From Flavobacterium noncentrifugens (GTDB lineage: Bacteria > Bacteroidota > Bacteroidia > Flavobacteriales > Flavobacteriaceae), in contig NZ_FNEZ01000003.1 of assembly GCF_900100375.1 (NCBI RefSeq), positions 500,262 through 564,261 of the forward strand: a stretch of 64,000 nt of DNA. The letters run 5' to 3'. The position numbers were made by a program, and so were the translations under genes. Shown here piece by piece: positions 17,653-26,957 of this stretch. How positions within the stretch are numbered: position 1 is the first letter of the stretch; each line of letters opens with the position of its first letter. A model generated the notes under the pieces. That model was not told the DNA's origin. It did no database searches and saw only the letters and a list, made by a program, of their open reading frames with translations.

Positions 17653-18669
17653 ATGGAAATCGGAATAGACAGTTTTGCTGCGGCCAATAATGACGGCTCG
17701 GCAAACAATAATATGCATGCGCTGAATGAATTGCTTGAACGCATCGAACACGCCGACAAATCAGGTTTGGATGTTTTCGGAATTGGGGAACACCACAGAA
17801 AAGAATTCCTCGATTCGGCGCCAACAATGATTCTTGCAGCAGCTGCTTCAAGGACGAAAAGAATCAAGCTTTCGAGCGCGGTCACGGTTTTAAGCGCCGC
17901 CGATCCGGTTCGGGTGTTTCAGAATTTTGCGACATTAGACCTGATTTCACAGGGACGCGCAGAAATGGTCGTTGGACGAGGTTCTTTTACCGAAGCTTTT
18001 CCGCTTTTCGGATTGAATTTGCGCGATTATGATGCGTTATTTTCAGAAAAAATCGGATTGCTTTTAAATATCCGTGACAACGAATTTGTAAACTGGTCGG
18101 GAAAATTTCGCCCGGCATTGCAAAATCAACCCATTTACCCGAGGCCTTTGCAGGAAAAATTACCAATATGGATTGGCGTTGGCGGCACACCCGAATCATT
18201 TGTACGCGCCGGTACACTTGGATTGCCGCTGATGGTTGCCGTGATTGGTGGCGAAACACACCGCTTTCGCCCATTGGTCGATTTGTATCGCGAAGCTGGT
18301 GAAAAAGCCGGGCATGCGCCTGAAAAATTACAAGTCGGATTGCATTCACTGGGTTATGTGGCCGAAACCCGTGAAGAAGCTGTTGAAGATTTTTATCCCG
18401 GTTATGCCGAAATTTTCACTCGAATCGGCCGCGAGCGTGGCTGGCCGCCGGTAACACGCCAGCATTTTGACTCGCAAAATGGCCCGAAAGGCGCTTATTT
18501 GGTTGGAAATCCTGAAGAAGTTGCTGAGAAACTCATCCGACATAGCGAATCATTAGGTGGCATTTCAAGATTTACTTTTCAGATGGACAACGCCAAGTTA
18601 TCGCATGCGCAACTGATGAAATCCATTGAGCTTATTGGCAAGAAAGTGATGCCGTTGGTCAATTCGTAA
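17653..18669 (+). CDS. Luciferase-like (LLM class) flavin-dependent oxidoreductase
   Basis: This 338-residue (beta/alpha)8 protein belongs to the bacterial luciferase-like monooxygenase superfamily. Family blocks include FGIGEHHRKEFLDSAP near residue 36, RIKLSSAVTVLSAADPVRVFQNFATLD near 73-99 and GRAEMVVGRGSF near 104. These form the flavin pocket. The substrate cannot be read from the sequence. It is a single gene, preceded by an A/T-rich leader and closed by a strong hairpin before tRNA-Val. Confidence 0.9.
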   Translation: MEIGIDSFAAANNDGSANNNMHALNELLERIEHADKSGLDVFGIGEHHRKEFLDSAPTMILAAAASRTKRIKLSSAVTVLSAADPVRVFQNFATLDLISQGRAEMVVGRGSFTEAFPLFGLNLRDYDALFSEKIGLLLNIRDNEFVNWSGKFRPALQNQPIYPRPLQEKLPIWIGVGGTPESFVRAGTLGLPLMVAVIGGETHRFRPLVDLYREAGEKAGHAPEKLQVGLHSLGYVAETREEAVEDFYPGYAEIFTRIGRERGWPPVTRQHFDSQNGPKGAYLVGNPEEVAEKLIRHSESLGGISRFTFQMDNAKLSHAQLMKSIELIGKKVMPLVNS

Positions 18670-18674
18670 AAAAC

Positions 18675-18699
18675 AAAACCCTGTACATTACAGGGTTTT
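18675..18699. terminator. Terminator between LLM oxidoreductase and tRNA-Val
   Basis: Perfect 11-base arms at 18675-18685 (AAAACCCTGTA) and 18689-18699 flank a CAT loop. It lies 5 bases after the oxidoreductase stop and just past the 3-prime end of the minus-strand tRNA, so it may serve both. Confidence 0.85.
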
Positions 18700-18704
18700 A
18701 ATTG

Positions 18705-18779
18705 TGGGCGATACTGGGTTCGAACCAGTGACCCCTACCTTGTCGAGGTAGTACTCTGAACCAGCTGAGCTAATCGCCC
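18705..18779 (-). tRNA. tRNA-Val (anticodon GAC)
   Basis: On the minus strand, acceptor arms GGGCGAT and ATCGCCC pair. The D arm is TAGCTCAGCTGGTTCAGAGTA, the anticodon stem is CTACC/GGTAG with loop TCGACAA giving anticodon GAC (Val), and the T arm contains GGTTCGAACC. The CCA end is not encoded; the discriminator A is followed by CAA. It is a complete gene. Confidence 0.95.
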
Positions 18780-18894
18780 GAGTGGTGCAAATTTATCATT
18801 TGAGTTTGGATTTTCAAATAAATACTTTCTTTTTATGAAAGATAAATCCAGATTTTAAAACTCTGTTTCCTTTTTATACCTTAGAGCAATCAAA

Positions 18895-20367
18895 ATGAAT
18901 CACATGAGAACAATCTTTACTCTTTTTATCGCAAGCTGCTTTTTATCAGCCTACAGCCAGAAAATTAATGTTAGTTATACTGCAGATGCATCGGCGGCAC
19001 CATTCACAGGAAAAGTATTTTTATACCTGTCAAAAGACAATAAAAACCCGAAAGACAATTACGTCGGACTAGTTACATTTCCGTGTTATTCGATAGACGT
19101 CAAAAACATCAAACCCGGAGAAAGTGTACAGTTTGATGATAAAGCGGTTTCTTATCCCGTTGCGCTATCAGACCTTGAACGGGGCAAATATTACATTCAG
19201 GCAGTTTGGGACAGAAATCTCGGCGGGCGTTCGATAAGTGAAAGTGCAGGAAATATCTACAACGAAGCCACGCAATTGGAATTTACTAAAGATTTCAATA
19301 AAACATTTGCGATCAGCTGCAGCAAAATCAATGCGGATGAAGTTTTTAAAGACACGAAATTTGTAAAGGAAATGAAAGCACCATCGGCATTGCTGTCTGG
19401 GTTTTACAAGCGCACAGTTTCCGTAAACGCGGCAGTTTTATTGCCTGAAGCCTATTATTCACAACCCAATAGAAAATTTCCCGTATTGTATAAAGTAAGC
19501 GGCTTTGGAGGCGATTACCATCATTTTTCAGGGAATGAAAACATCAAAAGCCAGCCAATCGATACGACAGCCTGCATTCAGGTGTACCTTGATGGAAGCT
19601 GCCCGCTAGGACACTCTGTATATGCCAACAGCGACAACAACGGACCCTGGGGTGATGCGCTGGTAAAGGAATTTATTCCGGCAATTGAAAAAAACTACCG
19701 CAGCAATGGCGCACGTTTGTTAACCGGACACAGCAGTGGCGGCTGGACAGTTTTGTGGTTGCAGACCCAATATCCTGATACATTTGCGGGCTGTTGGTCG
19801 AGTTCGCCCGATCCGGTAGATTTCAGGAATTTCCAACAGGTCAATTTGTATGAAGACACGAATATTTTTTATGACAAGGAAGACAAATTGCGATCGGTGG
19901 CAACGGTTGCTGGCTATTTTCAATGGGCTTCAATGAAAACCATTTATCAGATGGAAAACGTGATTTATCGCGGCGAGCAAATCCATTCATTCGACGCTGT
20001 TTTTAGTGTCCGTCAGGCGGATGGAAGCCCGCGCCGGTTGTGCAACTCGCAAACCGGAATCATCGACCGCGAAACGGTGGAACATTGGAAAAAATATGAC
20101 ATTTCGCTAAACCTTCGGACAAATTGGGACAAATTAAAACCTTCTCTTGACGGAAAAATCCGCATATCTATAGGCGATCAGGACAATTTCCTGCTGAATC
20201 ACGCCGTGCATTTGTTGGATGACGAAATGAAAAAGAAAAATGCAAATCTGGTATTTCAATATTATCCAGGCGATCATTTTACCGTTTCCACACCGGAATA
20301 TATGAAAGCCGGAAACCAGTTTTTGCAACAGGCTTACGTAAATTTCCTAAAAAAGCAAAAGCCTTAA
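18895..20367 (+). CDS. Secreted esterase, EstD/Esterase_D alpha/beta hydrolase
   Basis: This 490-residue protein has a signal peptide (MNHMRTIFTLFIASCFLSAYSQ) ending in a type-I-like site, so it acts in the periplasm or outside. The nucleophile elbow GHSSGG lies near residue 280 in LLTGHSSGGWTVLWLQ, and a likely catalytic His is in YYPGDHFTVST near the C-terminus. KFPVLYKVSGFGGDYHHF precedes the hydrolase core, as in the putative esterase family. Relatives cleave acyl or siderophore esters. The substrate is unknown. It stands alone between tRNA-Val and a two-component pair. Confidence 0.85.
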   Translation: MNHMRTIFTLFIASCFLSAYSQKINVSYTADASAAPFTGKVFLYLSKDNKNPKDNYVGLVTFPCYSIDVKNIKPGESVQFDDKAVSYPVALSDLERGKYYIQAVWDRNLGGRSISESAGNIYNEATQLEFTKDFNKTFAISCSKINADEVFKDTKFVKEMKAPSALLSGFYKRTVSVNAAVLLPEAYYSQPNRKFPVLYKVSGFGGDYHHFSGNENIKSQPIDTTACIQVYLDGSCPLGHSVYANSDNNGPWGDALVKEFIPAIEKNYRSNGARLLTGHSSGGWTVLWLQTQYPDTFAGCWSSSPDPVDFRNFQQVNLYEDTNIFYDKEDKLRSVATVAGYFQWASMKTIYQMENVIYRGEQIHSFDAVFSVRQADGSPRRLCNSQTGIIDRETVEHWKKYDISLNLRTNWDKLKPSLDGKIRISIGDQDNFLLNHAVHLLDDEMKKKNANLVFQYYPGDHFTVSTPEYMKAGNQFLQQAYVNFLKKQKP

Positions 20368-20419
20368 AATAATTCCACAAAGCTTTTAAAATTCGATTCG
20401 ATTTTTTTATTTTTACTAC

Positions 20420-20794
20420 ATGAAGTATAGAGATATCCTATTGATTGATGATGAAGATGATTGCGAGATCTTTTTATTTGCCATACAAAAAGTGTACGGC
20501 GAAAGAAACTACACCACGCGAAACCACGCTGCAAAGGCATTGCAACAACTCGAAATGCAGCAATTGCAGCCCGACCTGATCTTCCTTGACCTCAATATGC
20601 CTGTAATGAACGGTGTGCAATTCCTGTCGGAAATCAAAAAAAATGCCCGCCTTAAAGAAATTCCTGTAATCATACTGACTACTTCGTCACAGCCCGAACT
20701 CATGGAGCAAACCAAAGCTTTGGGCGCACATGACTTTGTCACCAAGCCCAGCGATTTCTCCGATTTTGTAAAGATATTTGAATCAATATTGTAG
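20420..20794 (+). CDS. Single-domain response regulator
   Basis: This 124-residue receiver domain has no output domain. The phospho-acceptor is D57 in IFLDLNMP, with the acidic pair in IDDEDD at residues 9-14, the T/S switch region in ILTTSSQPE and the conserved Lys in VTKP. It ends 2 bases before the six-PAS kinase gene, so it is probably the partner of that kinase or part of a phosphorelay. It resembles the small Rcp1-like regulators that accompany PAS or phytochrome kinases. Confidence 0.92.
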   Translation: MKYRDILLIDDEDDCEIFLFAIQKVYGERNYTTRNHAAKALQQLEMQQLQPDLIFLDLNMPVMNGVQFLSEIKKNARLKEIPVIILTTSSQPELMEQTKALGAHDFVTKPSDFSDFVKIFESIL

Positions 20795-20796
20795 TT

Positions 20797-23700
20797 TTGA
20801 AAAAGGACATCCATACAAAACCATCGGAATTTTCGCTCAGTTATTCTGACATGGCTTCGCTGATCGATGACGGCCCGGCAATCTTCTGGACTTGCGATCG
20901 CGACGGCAGCTGCACCTGGCTCAACAAAAAATGGTTTGATTATACGGGGCAAAATGAAGCCGATGCCTTAGGTTTTGGATGGACACTTGCCATACATGAA
21001 GATGACCGGGAACCGGCTGCAAAAATTTTCATTGAGGCCAATGAAAAACAGCAGCCTTTTGACCTAATTTACAGGCTGCGTGACAAAACCGGAAATTACC
21101 AATGGTTCATCGACAAAGGAACACCGCGTTTTTCCGATGGAAATTACATAGGTATGGCCGGTACTGTCGTGAGCATCCACAACCAGAAAACAGCCGTTGA
21201 CGAAAGCCTCCATAAACTGCGGACAATCGTGGAAAGCGCACCTTTTCCGATAGGTGTTTATATTGGGAAAGACATGATCATCGAACTCGCCAACCAATCG
21301 ATACTCGATGTTTTTGGCAAAGGCAGCGATGTCATCGGCAAAAGCTATAAAAAAATCCTGCCTGAGCTTACCAACCAAAAAATATTCGAGCAACTCGATC
21401 AGGTTTATGACACCGGAATTCCATTTCATGCCGAAAACCAATACCTTGACCTTATCGCAGAAGATGGTTCTGTAAAACCTTACTATTTCAATTACAGCTT
21501 TACGCCGTTATTTGATTCTGACGGAAAAGTCTACGGCATTATGAATACCGCAGCCGTTGTCACGGATTTAAATGTCGCCAAGAAAAACATTGAAGAAAGC
21601 GAGGCGCGTTTCCGATCCCTGATCGAAGAAGCACCTGTAGCTACTTGTCTTTTTGCTGGCCGGGATATGGTGGTTGAAGTCGCAAATGAAAAAATGCTGA
21701 GCTTTTGGGGTAAAGGAAATACCGTTTTCGGAAAACCTTTCGCCCAAGCCGTTCCCGAACTAAAAGGGCAGTCGTTTCTCGATATTCTCGACGAAGTCTA
21801 CACTTCCGGGAAAACTTATGAGTCAACTGAAGCGCCTTGTGAACTAATCGTTGACGGCATTCCCGGAATTTATTATTTTGATTTTACATACAAACCGTTG
21901 CGCAATTCCGCTGGTGAAGTATATGCCATCATGGACATGGCCGTAGATGTCACCGACAGGGTTGTTGCCAAACAGCGCGTTGACAAATTCCAAAAGCAAC
22001 TCCTCGCCTCCTTTGAAGAAGCACCTGTAGGAATTGCGATCATCAAAAAAGAGCATCTCGAATTTACAATGGCCAATCCGTTCTACGGTGAATTGGTAGG
22101 CAGAACGCCTGAACAAGTAATTGGAAAGCCATTGCTTGAAGCTTTGCCTGAGCTTGCAGGCCAAGGGTTTGACCAAATTTTGTACGAAGTTCTCGACAGC
22201 GGAAATCCGTTCATAGCCGATGAAGTTTCGGCAGAATTATTCAGAAACGGCAAACTCGAAACCATATATGTCGATTTGGTATACCAACCCCAATTCAATG
22301 ATGACGGCACGACTTATGGCGTATTTGTCGTTGCCACAAATGTCACCCAGCAAGTCACTTCGCGAAAGAAAGTAGAAGCCAGCGAAGCCAAGTTGCGTTC
22401 GGTGATTGCCAATGCACCGGCCGGAATCGGATTGTTTGTTGGCCGCGACCTCATCGTAGAGTTGCCCAATAAAATGTTTATCGACATCGTAGGAAAAGGG
22501 CCTGATATTTCAGGAAAACCGCTGCGTGAAGTCATGCCCGAGCTTTTGACTGAAGGCCAGCCTTTCCTCAAAATCCTCGACGATGTGTTTACTACCGGGA
22601 CCATGTTCCAAAGCGACGGCGCACAAGTTAAGATCGTCCAAAATGGGATCATGACCTACAATTATTACAACATTACCTATTCGCCTTTATTTGATGAAAA
22701 TGGCGAAGTATATGCGATTCTGGACATAGCAATCGATGTGACTGATACCGTAAAAGCCAAACAAAAATCTGAAGAAGCCGAAGCCACCTTACGCGGTGCG
22801 GTAGAACTTGCAGGACTGTCTACATGGAGCTTCGACATTAAGAACAATATTTTCAGCTATTCGCAAAGATTTATTGACTGGCTGGGCTTTTCAGCAGATT
22901 CCAAACACATTTTAGAAGCCTATAATCCTGTTCCTGAAGCATACAGGCAACAAGTCATCGATGCCATTCAGGAAGCCGTAAAACCAGACGGTTCTGGAAA
23001 TTATACCAATGAGCATCCGATCATCAACTACCAAACCGCAGAACGACGCATCATTCATGCACAAGCACAGGTATTTTACGATGCCAACGGCCAGCCCGAA
23101 ATTCTTCGCGGCACCGCACAGGATGTTACCAAAGAACGCATCCTGCAGCAACAGCTCGAATACGAGGTCAGGAAAAGAACAGAGGAACTGCAGGAAGCCA
23201 ATGCCGGACTGGGACAAGCCAACAACAGCCTTCAAAAGAACAATGCCGAACTCGCACAATTTGCCTACATTGCTTCCCATGACCTTCAGGAGCCGATAAG
23301 AAAGATCAACATTTTTGCTAAAATGCTCGAAGACAGTCTTGGCGAAACCAACATTCAGACCAAAAACTACCTTAACAAAATCAATGTCTCTGCCGTCAGG
23401 ATGATGAATTTGATACGCGACATCCTCGCCTATTCACAACTTGGCAAAGAAAATGATGCTTTTACGGCGGTCGACCTGAATGAAATTGCACATGGCGCGC
23501 TGACTGATTTTGACCTGATCATCGAACAAAAAAATGCCAACGTCCATTTCAATGAATTACCCGTAATTGAAGCGATTCCGCTACAGATGTCGCAGCTCTT
23601 CGGAAACCTGATTTCGAATTCCTTAAAATACAGCCGTGACGATGTTGCGCCCGATATCAGCATCACCGCATCGGCCTTATCTGAAAACGAAGCGGTAGAA

Positions 23701-23964
23701 CACGGCATTTACGAAGCCGGACTGTACTATAAAATCGAGTTCAAAGACAACGGCATCGGATTCCGTCAGGAACATGCCGAACAGATTTTCAACATTTTCC
23801 AAAGGCTGCATGGCAAAACAGAATATGTGGGCACCGGCATCGGGCTAGCGATCTGCAAAAAGATCATGCAAAACCACCACGGTAACATTTATGCCATTGC
23901 TGAAAAAGGAAAGGGCGCGGCTTTTGTCGTGTTGCTTCCGGTAAAACAATCGCATAAATTATAG
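20797..23964 (+). CDS. Sensor histidine kinase with six PAS domains
   Basis: This 1055-residue soluble kinase has a PAS_3-like domain at about 15-130 (FWTCDRDGSCTWLNKKWFDY). Four closely related PAS repeats follow, each starting with an SxAPxxI-like helix and containing a short VxxAN segment (about 140-660). A sixth PAS/PAC lies at about 665-790, then a coiled coil, the H-box ASHDLQEPIRK with His near 828, and an HATPase domain with DNGIGF and YVGTGIGLAICKKI. The start codon is TTG, two bases after the response-regulator stop; the next ATG is 18 codons in. There is no transmembrane segment, so it senses inside the cell. Confidence 0.9.
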   Translation: MKKDIHTKPSEFSLSYSDMASLIDDGPAIFWTCDRDGSCTWLNKKWFDYTGQNEADALGFGWTLAIHEDDREPAAKIFIEANEKQQPFDLIYRLRDKTGNYQWFIDKGTPRFSDGNYIGMAGTVVSIHNQKTAVDESLHKLRTIVESAPFPIGVYIGKDMIIELANQSILDVFGKGSDVIGKSYKKILPELTNQKIFEQLDQVYDTGIPFHAENQYLDLIAEDGSVKPYYFNYSFTPLFDSDGKVYGIMNTAAVVTDLNVAKKNIEESEARFRSLIEEAPVATCLFAGRDMVVEVANEKMLSFWGKGNTVFGKPFAQAVPELKGQSFLDILDEVYTSGKTYESTEAPCELIVDGIPGIYYFDFTYKPLRNSAGEVYAIMDMAVDVTDRVVAKQRVDKFQKQLLASFEEAPVGIAIIKKEHLEFTMANPFYGELVGRTPEQVIGKPLLEALPELAGQGFDQILYEVLDSGNPFIADEVSAELFRNGKLETIYVDLVYQPQFNDDGTTYGVFVVATNVTQQVTSRKKVEASEAKLRSVIANAPAGIGLFVGRDLIVELPNKMFIDIVGKGPDISGKPLREVMPELLTEGQPFLKILDDVFTTGTMFQSDGAQVKIVQNGIMTYNYYNITYSPLFDENGEVYAILDIAIDVTDTVKAKQKSEEAEATLRGAVELAGLSTWSFDIKNNIFSYSQRFIDWLGFSADSKHILEAYNPVPEAYRQQVIDAIQEAVKPDGSGNYTNEHPIINYQTAERRIIHAQAQVFYDANGQPEILRGTAQDVTKERILQQQLEYEVRKRTEELQEANAGLGQANNSLQKNNAELAQFAYIASHDLQEPIRKINIFAKMLEDSLGETNIQTKNYLNKINVSAVRMMNLIRDILAYSQLGKENDAFTAVDLNEIAHGALTDFDLIIEQKNANVHFNELPVIEAIPLQMSQLFGNLISNSLKYSRDDVAPDISITASALSENEAVEHGIYEAGLYYKIEFKDNGIGFRQEHAEQIFNIFQRLHGKTEYVGTGIGLAICKKIMQNHHGNIYAIAEKGKGAAFVVLLPVKQSHKL

Positions 23965-24040
23965 CAACAGCAGGCAAAAAAGATATCATCCCTTTTAATT
24001 TTTAAAGCCAAATACTTTTTATTTGGGCATCGCCTGCGGC

Positions 24041-24120
24041 ACGGGCTGTCCGCTTTATCTTTATACGGTTCCGCTGTGCTGCACCATATAAAGGATGCCG
24101 CTGCCATCCCTGATGCAGCC
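24041..24120 (-). repeat. Dispersed palindromic repeat, copy 1
   Basis: In its own orientation this copy holds AGCGGCATCCTTTATATGG and later ACCGTATAAAGATAAAGCGG. The central stem is CTTTATA/TATAAAG (24059-24065 and 24087-24093). It belongs to the same family as copies at 33663, 45287, 47271 and 53554. It lies in the gap after the six-PAS kinase. Confidence 0.65.
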
Positions 24121-24434
24121 ACTCCGTAACCAACACCAATCATCAAGCAAAACCGCTTCAGAAAAGTTTTCTTACAGTTTGATCATTTGTTCATTTAAGG
24201 TAATTTCTCCCGAAAATAGCCCTTTTCATTAAAGCTATTTTTTTAATCGGACAACAGGAAACCGTGCGTATAAAGGAATCCGGATTGCATTGGCCTAAAC
24301 TCTTCCCCGCACTTTTTCCTGGGCTTAAACATTCTTATTACTATTCTTACATCCGACTATCCCTAATTATTTGGCACTTTACTTAAGATTTGACTTTTTT
24401 TTACAATTTCTTTTTTTTGAGAGAATCATTTTAT
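24121..24434. other. Intergenic stretch without a gene
   Basis: There is no credible coding frame on either strand. The only structure seen is a hairpin AAAATAGC/GCTATTTT at 24213-24241 with a following T run. It may end transcripts from the upstream kinase or from an unrecognised small RNA. Confidence 0.5.
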
Positions 24435-24442
24435 TAACTTTG
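24435..24442 (+). promoter_or_regulatory. Bacteroidota -7 box for the HNH gene
   Basis: TAACTTTG matches TAnnTTTG and is 39 bases before the preferred ATG at 24482. This supports the shorter reading of the HNH gene. Confidence 0.45.
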
Positions 24443-24481
24443 GAACACCAAGGAAAATACCACACTCCTAAAACAAGACAT

Positions 24482-25051
24482 ATGCTGCGATTTAAAACCT
24501 CTGAAACTTTCAGGGAAATCGTCATTGATGCACCTTTAAAGATGCGTTATGCGGTTTCCAATTATGGAAGGCTAATCAGCTATACCCAGACTTTTGAAGA
24601 TGGCCGTGAGCTATCTGGCGGACGGGCAGATGGTTACCGGACATTACACTACAAAATCCGCGACGGCGAGAGCGAGAAAAAGAAAAACAAGTACATTTTT
24701 TTATATCGGGCGGTTGCCGAATTCTTCATCCCGAAGACTTCTGACGAGCAGGTATATGTACTGCACCTCGACCGCAAGCGCGACAACGACCATATTTCTA
24801 ACCTGCGATGGGCAACCCGCGCCGAAATGCTTGAACACAGCCGAACAAGCCCTTATGTCATTGCTGCGAAAACCCGCAAGGTATTGGGCAACGGCAAACT
24901 CACTTCTACACAGGTGATCAGGCTTAAAAAAAGGCTGCAGGACCCAAAGCGAAAAACGAGGCTCAGGATACTCGCAAAAGAATTTGGCATCAGCGAAATG
25001 CAATTGAGAAGAATCAAAACAGGCGAAAACTGGGGCCATATTGTTGTGTAA
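24482..25051 (+). CDS. NUMOD4/HNH-type endonuclease, solitary
   Basis: This 189-residue protein has three parts. An N-terminal NUMOD4-like region (FREIVIDAPLKMRYAVSNYG) comes first. An HNH_3-like core follows with YVLHLDRKRDNDHISNLRW, where the His and the closing Asn of the nuclease motif are present. A C-terminal helix-turn-helix (LTSTQVIRLKKRL, ILAKEFGISEMQLRRIKTG) completes it. This is the layout of free-standing homing-type endonucleases. The frame is open from 24371, but the ATG at 24482 follows a promoter box and fits the family. No intron, intein or phage gene surrounds it, so it may be domesticated or a lone selfish gene. Confidence 0.8.
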   Translation: MLRFKTSETFREIVIDAPLKMRYAVSNYGRLISYTQTFEDGRELSGGRADGYRTLHYKIRDGESEKKKNKYIFLYRAVAEFFIPKTSDEQVYVLHLDRKRDNDHISNLRWATRAEMLEHSRTSPYVIAAKTRKVLGNGKLTSTQVIRLKKRLQDPKRKTRLRILAKEFGISEMQLRRIKTGENWGHIVV

Positions 25052-25112
25052 GCATTCTTTTATACGCTAAATATTTAGTATCTTAGTCAGATCAAGCTTA
25101 ATATTTTGACCT

Positions 25113-25520
25113 ATGGCTATTACTTTACAAATCCTCTGGCTCTTTATATTGGCATTGCCAATTGCGTGTGTGGCATGGACTGTTACGCATGAAGAAGTAT
25201 TTCGGGAGCCAAGGGAATATTGCGCCAGGCGTTGCAAGGACGGAAAAACGCTTCCCGAAAGAAAGTTTTTTTACCTGTTTACATGCGAGTATTGTTTCAG
25301 TCATTATGTAACGGTGGCTTTTTTATTCCTAACCGATTTTCATTTGCTATTAAACGATTGGCGCGGTTATGTCATTGCAGGATTTGCATTGGTATGGATT
25401 GCCAACACTTATATGAGTCTGATGGCTTTCATCCGCCAGGACATCAAAAAGGAAAAAACCGAAATTGCATTGCTCGAAAAAGAAGCCGAAACCGTACAGA
25501 AAGATCTCGAAAAGTATTAA
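25113..25520 (+). CDS. Small membrane protein with C-x-x-C motif
   Basis: This 135-residue protein has three hydrophobic segments (about residues 5-25, 58-78, 85-105). A cytoplasmic-type loop carries YCARRC, and the second segment begins TCEYCFSH. The C-terminal tail is a charged coiled-coil-like helix (KKEKTEIALLEKEAETVQKDLEKY). The cysteines suggest metal binding or a redox role. I do not recognise the family. Its last four bases overlap the end of the convergent NAD(P)-binding gene. Confidence 0.7.
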   Translation: MAITLQILWLFILALPIACVAWTVTHEEVFREPREYCARRCKDGKTLPERKFFYLFTCEYCFSHYVTVAFLFLTDFHLLLNDWRGYVIAGFALVWIANTYMSLMAFIRQDIKKEKTEIALLEKEAETVQKDLEKY

Positions 25521-26185
25521 CTTTTTGCAAGCGCAATAATGTCTTGGCCTTCAAGAATATTTTTTGGATCACCCACTGTCACCGATTTGATCATCGCCTG
25601 GCCCAATTCTTCAAGCGTACAAAATCCCGATGGATACAAGGCGCGCCCAATCGGGAAAAACCAGTTGATGTATTTGTAAAACGAATGCGTATGTTTCAAT
25701 CCTTTGGTAGGCTTGATAAATCCGGGACGGAAAGCGTATACTTTTTTAAACGGCAATTTCATCAGGTCATTTTCTGTTTTGCCTTTGACACGCGCCCAAT
25801 GCTGGGAACTTTTTTCCGAACTGTCTGTTCCTGCCCCTGAAATATAATCAAATGTCATCTCCGGATTTTGTTTACAAAGTGTTTTAGCGGCATGCATCGT
25901 CAGTTCATAAGTGAATGTATCATAATCTTCTTTGCTCACGCCAATAGATGAAATCCCGAGGCAAAAGAAACAGGCATTATAACCTGCAAGCTGGCTTTCA
26001 ATTGGCGACAGGTCAAAAAAATCTGCGTGGATGATTTCTTTTAGTTTGGGATGTGACACGCCGCCAGGCTTTCTGTTGATTACCAAAACTGCTGCTACAG
26101 CATCACTCCGCAGGCATTCATGCATCACACCTTCTCCTACCATTCCTGTGCTTCCTGTGACGATTACTTTTATTTTATCAGACAT
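25517..26185 (-). CDS. NAD(P)-binding Rossmann protein, SDR-like
   Basis: This 222-residue cytoplasmic protein has an N-terminal dinucleotide-binding motif VTGSTGMVGEGV (residues about 9-20). FFCLGISSIGVSKEDY and FDYISGAGTD follow, and YAFRPGFIKP marks the atypical SDR group that includes HTATIP2/YwnB-like proteins. No catalytic Tyr-x3-Lys of classical SDRs is seen. It probably acts as a reductase or as a nucleotide-binding regulator. It converges with the small membrane protein gene and overlaps it by four bases. Confidence 0.85.
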   Translation of the reverse strand: MSDKIKVIVTGSTGMVGEGVMHECLRSDAVAAVLVINRKPGGVSHPKLKEIIHADFFDLSPIESQLAGYNACFFCLGISSIGVSKEDYDTFTYELTMHAAKTLCKQNPEMTFDYISGAGTDSSEKSSQHWARVKGKTENDLMKLPFKKVYAFRPGFIKPTKGLKHTHSFYKYINWFFPIGRALYPSGFCTLEELGQAMIKSVTVGDPKNILEGQDIIALAKS

Positions 26186-26341
26186 TTGATGTTGGATTTA
26201 TGTCTTCAAATTACAAAAAATAATTGGAAGCTACTGTGTCCTATTAACAAATATTACGACAACTTTAATAGCATTTTGGCAACACTTCGAACATCAGATC
26301 GCTAACTTTAGGGTAAACAACAACTATCAAAATTTAAAGTC

Positions 26342-26890
26342 ATGAGCAAGAGAATCGCCATTTTGGCCACCAACGGATTTGAGGAAAGCGAATTGAAATC
26401 GCCAAAAGAATATTTAGAACAACAAGGCTGGACGGCAGACATTGTAAGCCCCGAACAAGGAACCATCCGTTCATGGGCAGAAAAAGACTGGGGTCCGGAT
26501 TATACCGTAAATACTACACTTGACCAGGCAAACCCTTCCGATTATGATGCTCTGGTCTTGCCGGGCGGCGTCATAAATCCTGACAAATTGCGTACAGATG
26601 AACGTGCATTGGAATTTGTAAAAGCTTTTTTTACTGATGGAAAACCAGTTGCCGCGATTTGCCACGGGCCACAAACGCTAATTAGTGCGGGCGTGGTTGA
26701 TGGTCGCGCGATGACTTCCTATCCATCAATCAAACAAGACCTTATCAATGCCGGAGCACAATGGCTCGACCGGGAAGTCGTAACAGACAACGGTTTGGTC
26801 ACAAGCCGCTCGCCGAAAGATTTGCCAGCATTTAATAAAAAAATGGTCGAAGAAATCAACGAGGGAAAACACCAGCCGGAAGTACAATAA
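26342..26890 (+). CDS. DJ-1/PfpI family protein (YhbO-like)
   Basis: This 182-residue cytoplasmic protein has the PfpI nucleophile elbow AAICHGPQTL, giving the catalytic Cys followed by His, and an acidic residue in NGFEESEL near residue 15. DALVLPGGVINPDKLR and TSYPSIKQDLINAGAQW are further family blocks. Members are stress proteins proposed to handle reactive aldehydes or to act as proteases. A TAACTTTA sequence near 26302 resembles a promoter box. A terminator follows directly. Confidence 0.92.
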   Translation: MSKRIAILATNGFEESELKSPKEYLEQQGWTADIVSPEQGTIRSWAEKDWGPDYTVNTTLDQANPSDYDALVLPGGVINPDKLRTDERALEFVKAFFTDGKPVAAICHGPQTLISAGVVDGRAMTSYPSIKQDLINAGAQWLDREVVTDNGLVTSRSPKDLPAFNKKMVEEINEGKHQPEVQ

Positions 26891-26908
26891 TAAAAATTTA
26901 ATTCATAA

Positions 26909-26938
26909 AAAAAGCGGAACCATACTGGCTCCGCTTTT
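26909..26938. terminator. Terminator between PfpI and azoreductase genes
   Basis: The arms AAAGCGGA and TCCGCTTT flank an 11-base loop with A and T runs outside. It lies between two convergent genes and can serve both. Confidence 0.8.
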
Positions 26939-26957
26939 GTATTTTATGGAAAAAAGC

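Noticed and set aside
23889..24146. An 85-residue minus-strand frame at the end of the kinase gene
   Set aside because: It covers the kinase end and the dispersed repeat copy; composition and position do not suggest a gene.
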